A DNA stretch of 41,997 nt from Sporosarcina sp. NCCP-2222 (lineage in GTDB: Bacteria; Bacillota; Bacilli; Bacillales_A; Planococcaceae), in contig NZ_BQYK01000002.1 in NCBI RefSeq assembly GCF_023168145.1, forward strand, positions 353,539-395,535, written 5' to 3'. A program made the translations under genes and the position numbers. The notes beneath the pieces are model-generated. The model had not been told where the DNA came from. It searched no databases and saw nothing but the letters and a program-made list of their open reading frames with translations. Positions 41,163 to 41,997 of the stretch are shown here, piece by piece (position 1 is the stretch's first letter; each line of letters begins with the position of its first letter).

Positions 41163-41997
41163 TTATCTTTCCACGAGTTCTTGCGACTGCCGGATAATGT
41201 CAAAATCACTCTCATCGGCCGGCACGTAGCCTGCATGGCCAAATAACTTCTGGATAAGCTGGCGGCCTTCTTTTGATTCATCCAACGAAAGAAATGCCTG
41301 CCGGATGTACTCTTGCCATTCATCCGTCATATCAGAACGTACAGCGATGGCGTCATTCGGAATTCGATTCTCGGTTTCCAGTTGGCCGAGACCCTTCGCA
41401 GACGTGGTCTCCAGAGTAATTACGGCATCCGCCTTCCTTTTTTTCACTGCTTTGATCCCTTCCTCATCACTCGTAACATAAAAAAACGTTAGGTCCTTTT
41501 GAACATCGATTCCCGCCTTAGCCAAATCTCCTAGCTGGACAACAGCCTTGCCTTCCTGCACAGCTATTGTTTTTCCAGCAAGGTCTTTAAGTGAAGTAAA
41601 ACCGCTTGTTTTATCGAATAAAATCCGACCCTTTACAGACGTCACCTTCTCTTTCGAATTACCAGTGACTAGCTGTGGCTGCAACAAGGCGATCGCTTCC
41701 CTCGACTGATTCGCTTCGACATAATCAGCTGGCTGCATCATCACTAGATCCGATTTCTTCGAACGAATGTCTTTGCCCGTCTTTTCATAATCGGATGTAA
41801 GCTTCAGCTCCACAGGAATGCCCAGCTCCTTTGCCAGCAGATCCGCAAACGCATTCACCTGCTCCCCCTCCTCCTCGGCAGACACAAATTGAATGTGCAA
41901 CGTGTCCGGCTCATACGGCGGGGTACTCGACTGATCATGAACCGTTTTAATAAACCCACATGCCGGCAGAAAAACTATCATCACAGCAGCCAGACAA
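41163..41997 (-). CDS. phosphonate/phosphite-type ABC substrate-binding lipoprotein, 5' end outside window
   Basis: The frame is open to the end of the window (preceding codons read CLAAV), so the first residues of the signal peptide are missing. A lipobox LPAC is visible, followed by a PhnD-like type II binding domain: YEPDTLHIQFVSAEEEGEQV, KSDLVMMQPADYVEANQSRE, FTSLKDLAGKTIAVQEGKAV and RKADAVITLETTSA. PhnD-like proteins bind phosphonate, phosphite or phosphate esters for import. The partner ABC genes would lie outside the window. Confidence 0.78.
   Translation of the reverse strand, partial: CLAAVMIVFLPACGFIKTVHDQSSTPPYEPDTLHIQFVSAEEEGEQVNAFADLLAKELGIPVELKLTSDYEKTGKDIRSKKSDLVMMQPADYVEANQSREAIALLQPQLVTGNSKEKVTSVKGRILFDKTSGFTSLKDLAGKTIAVQEGKAVVQLGDLAKAGIDVQKDLTFFYVTSDEEGIKAVKKRKADAVITLETTSAKGLGQLETENRIPNDAIAVRSDMTDEWQEYIRQAFLSLDESKEGRQLIQKLFGHAGYVPADESDFDIIRQSQELVER

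Overview
The window looks like chromosomal DNA of an endospore-forming Bacillales bacterium, most likely Planococcaceae (Sporosarcina-like); that placement is inference. The reasons are Bacillus-type AGGAGG ribosome sites with frequent TTG/GTG starts, Bacillales families (MhqO/MhqD, VmlR, YhgE/Pip, YkuS, YfhE-like and gamma-SASP-like small proteins, a BltD-like acetyltransferase), a moderate G+C and many intrinsic terminators. No rRNA, tRNA, CRISPR array or complete insertion sequence was seen.

Layout. Positions 1-360 hold a degenerate repeat array with a period of about 20.6 bp. Positions 360-2600 (minus) are a quinone/electrophile-defence operon, mhqO-mhqD-wrbA, behind an MhqR-type operator. 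A fibronectin-like/DUF3238-type protein follows, then a vmlR-type ABC-F gene with a complete ribosome-controlled attenuator (uORF, two alternative folds, terminator). Between vmlR and a histidine phosphatase lies a 280-base gene-free stretch with a promoter, a long closing stem, several internal helices and a terminator on the plus strand: a candidate structured RNA. Positions 7.0-13.5 kb carry a SASP-like gene, two paralogous alpha/beta hydrolases, a DUF421 protein, a perfect 20-bp repeat array (21 units), a von Willebrand A lipoprotein with a coupled 53-codon ORF, and an aldo/keto reductase. Positions 13.5-17.8 kb hold YhgE/Pip and, divergently, a cobalamin riboswitch controlling a PduO-like adenosyltransferase homologue and a BtuF-like lipoprotein.

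An APH-family kinase and a ZIP transporter diverge from a second 20-bp array (28 units) with the same 10-bp core as the first, in the opposite orientation. A MHYT-GGDEF-EAL cyclic-di-GMP protein and an unknown protein follow. A palindromic repeat element flanked by 29-bp direct repeats precedes a small phage-derived module (24.5-27.4 kb): amidase, BhlA holin, sigma-like regulator, and a divergent XRE repressor/ImmA pair, without any head or tail genes. Then come SelO, YkuS, a BltD-like acetyltransferase, two cell-envelope proteins, a GNAT enzyme and a thioredoxin-reductase-like flavoprotein. Several very small genes sit at 33.4-34.3 kb, including a type I holin-like toxin with a convergent antisense RNA.

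The last part has an XRE regulator with seven exact 29-residue repeats, a tyrosine phosphatase, an HExxH metallopeptidase-like protein, an ECF41 sigma factor with its NADH-dehydrogenase-like partner (with a matching ECF41 promoter), small unknown proteins, and the start-truncated end of a phosphonate-type binding lipoprotein.

Most plausible new biology: the structured RNA at 6.09-6.37 kb, the family of 20-bp-period arrays, the phage-less lysis/lysogeny switch, and the repeat-bracketed ECF41 pair.
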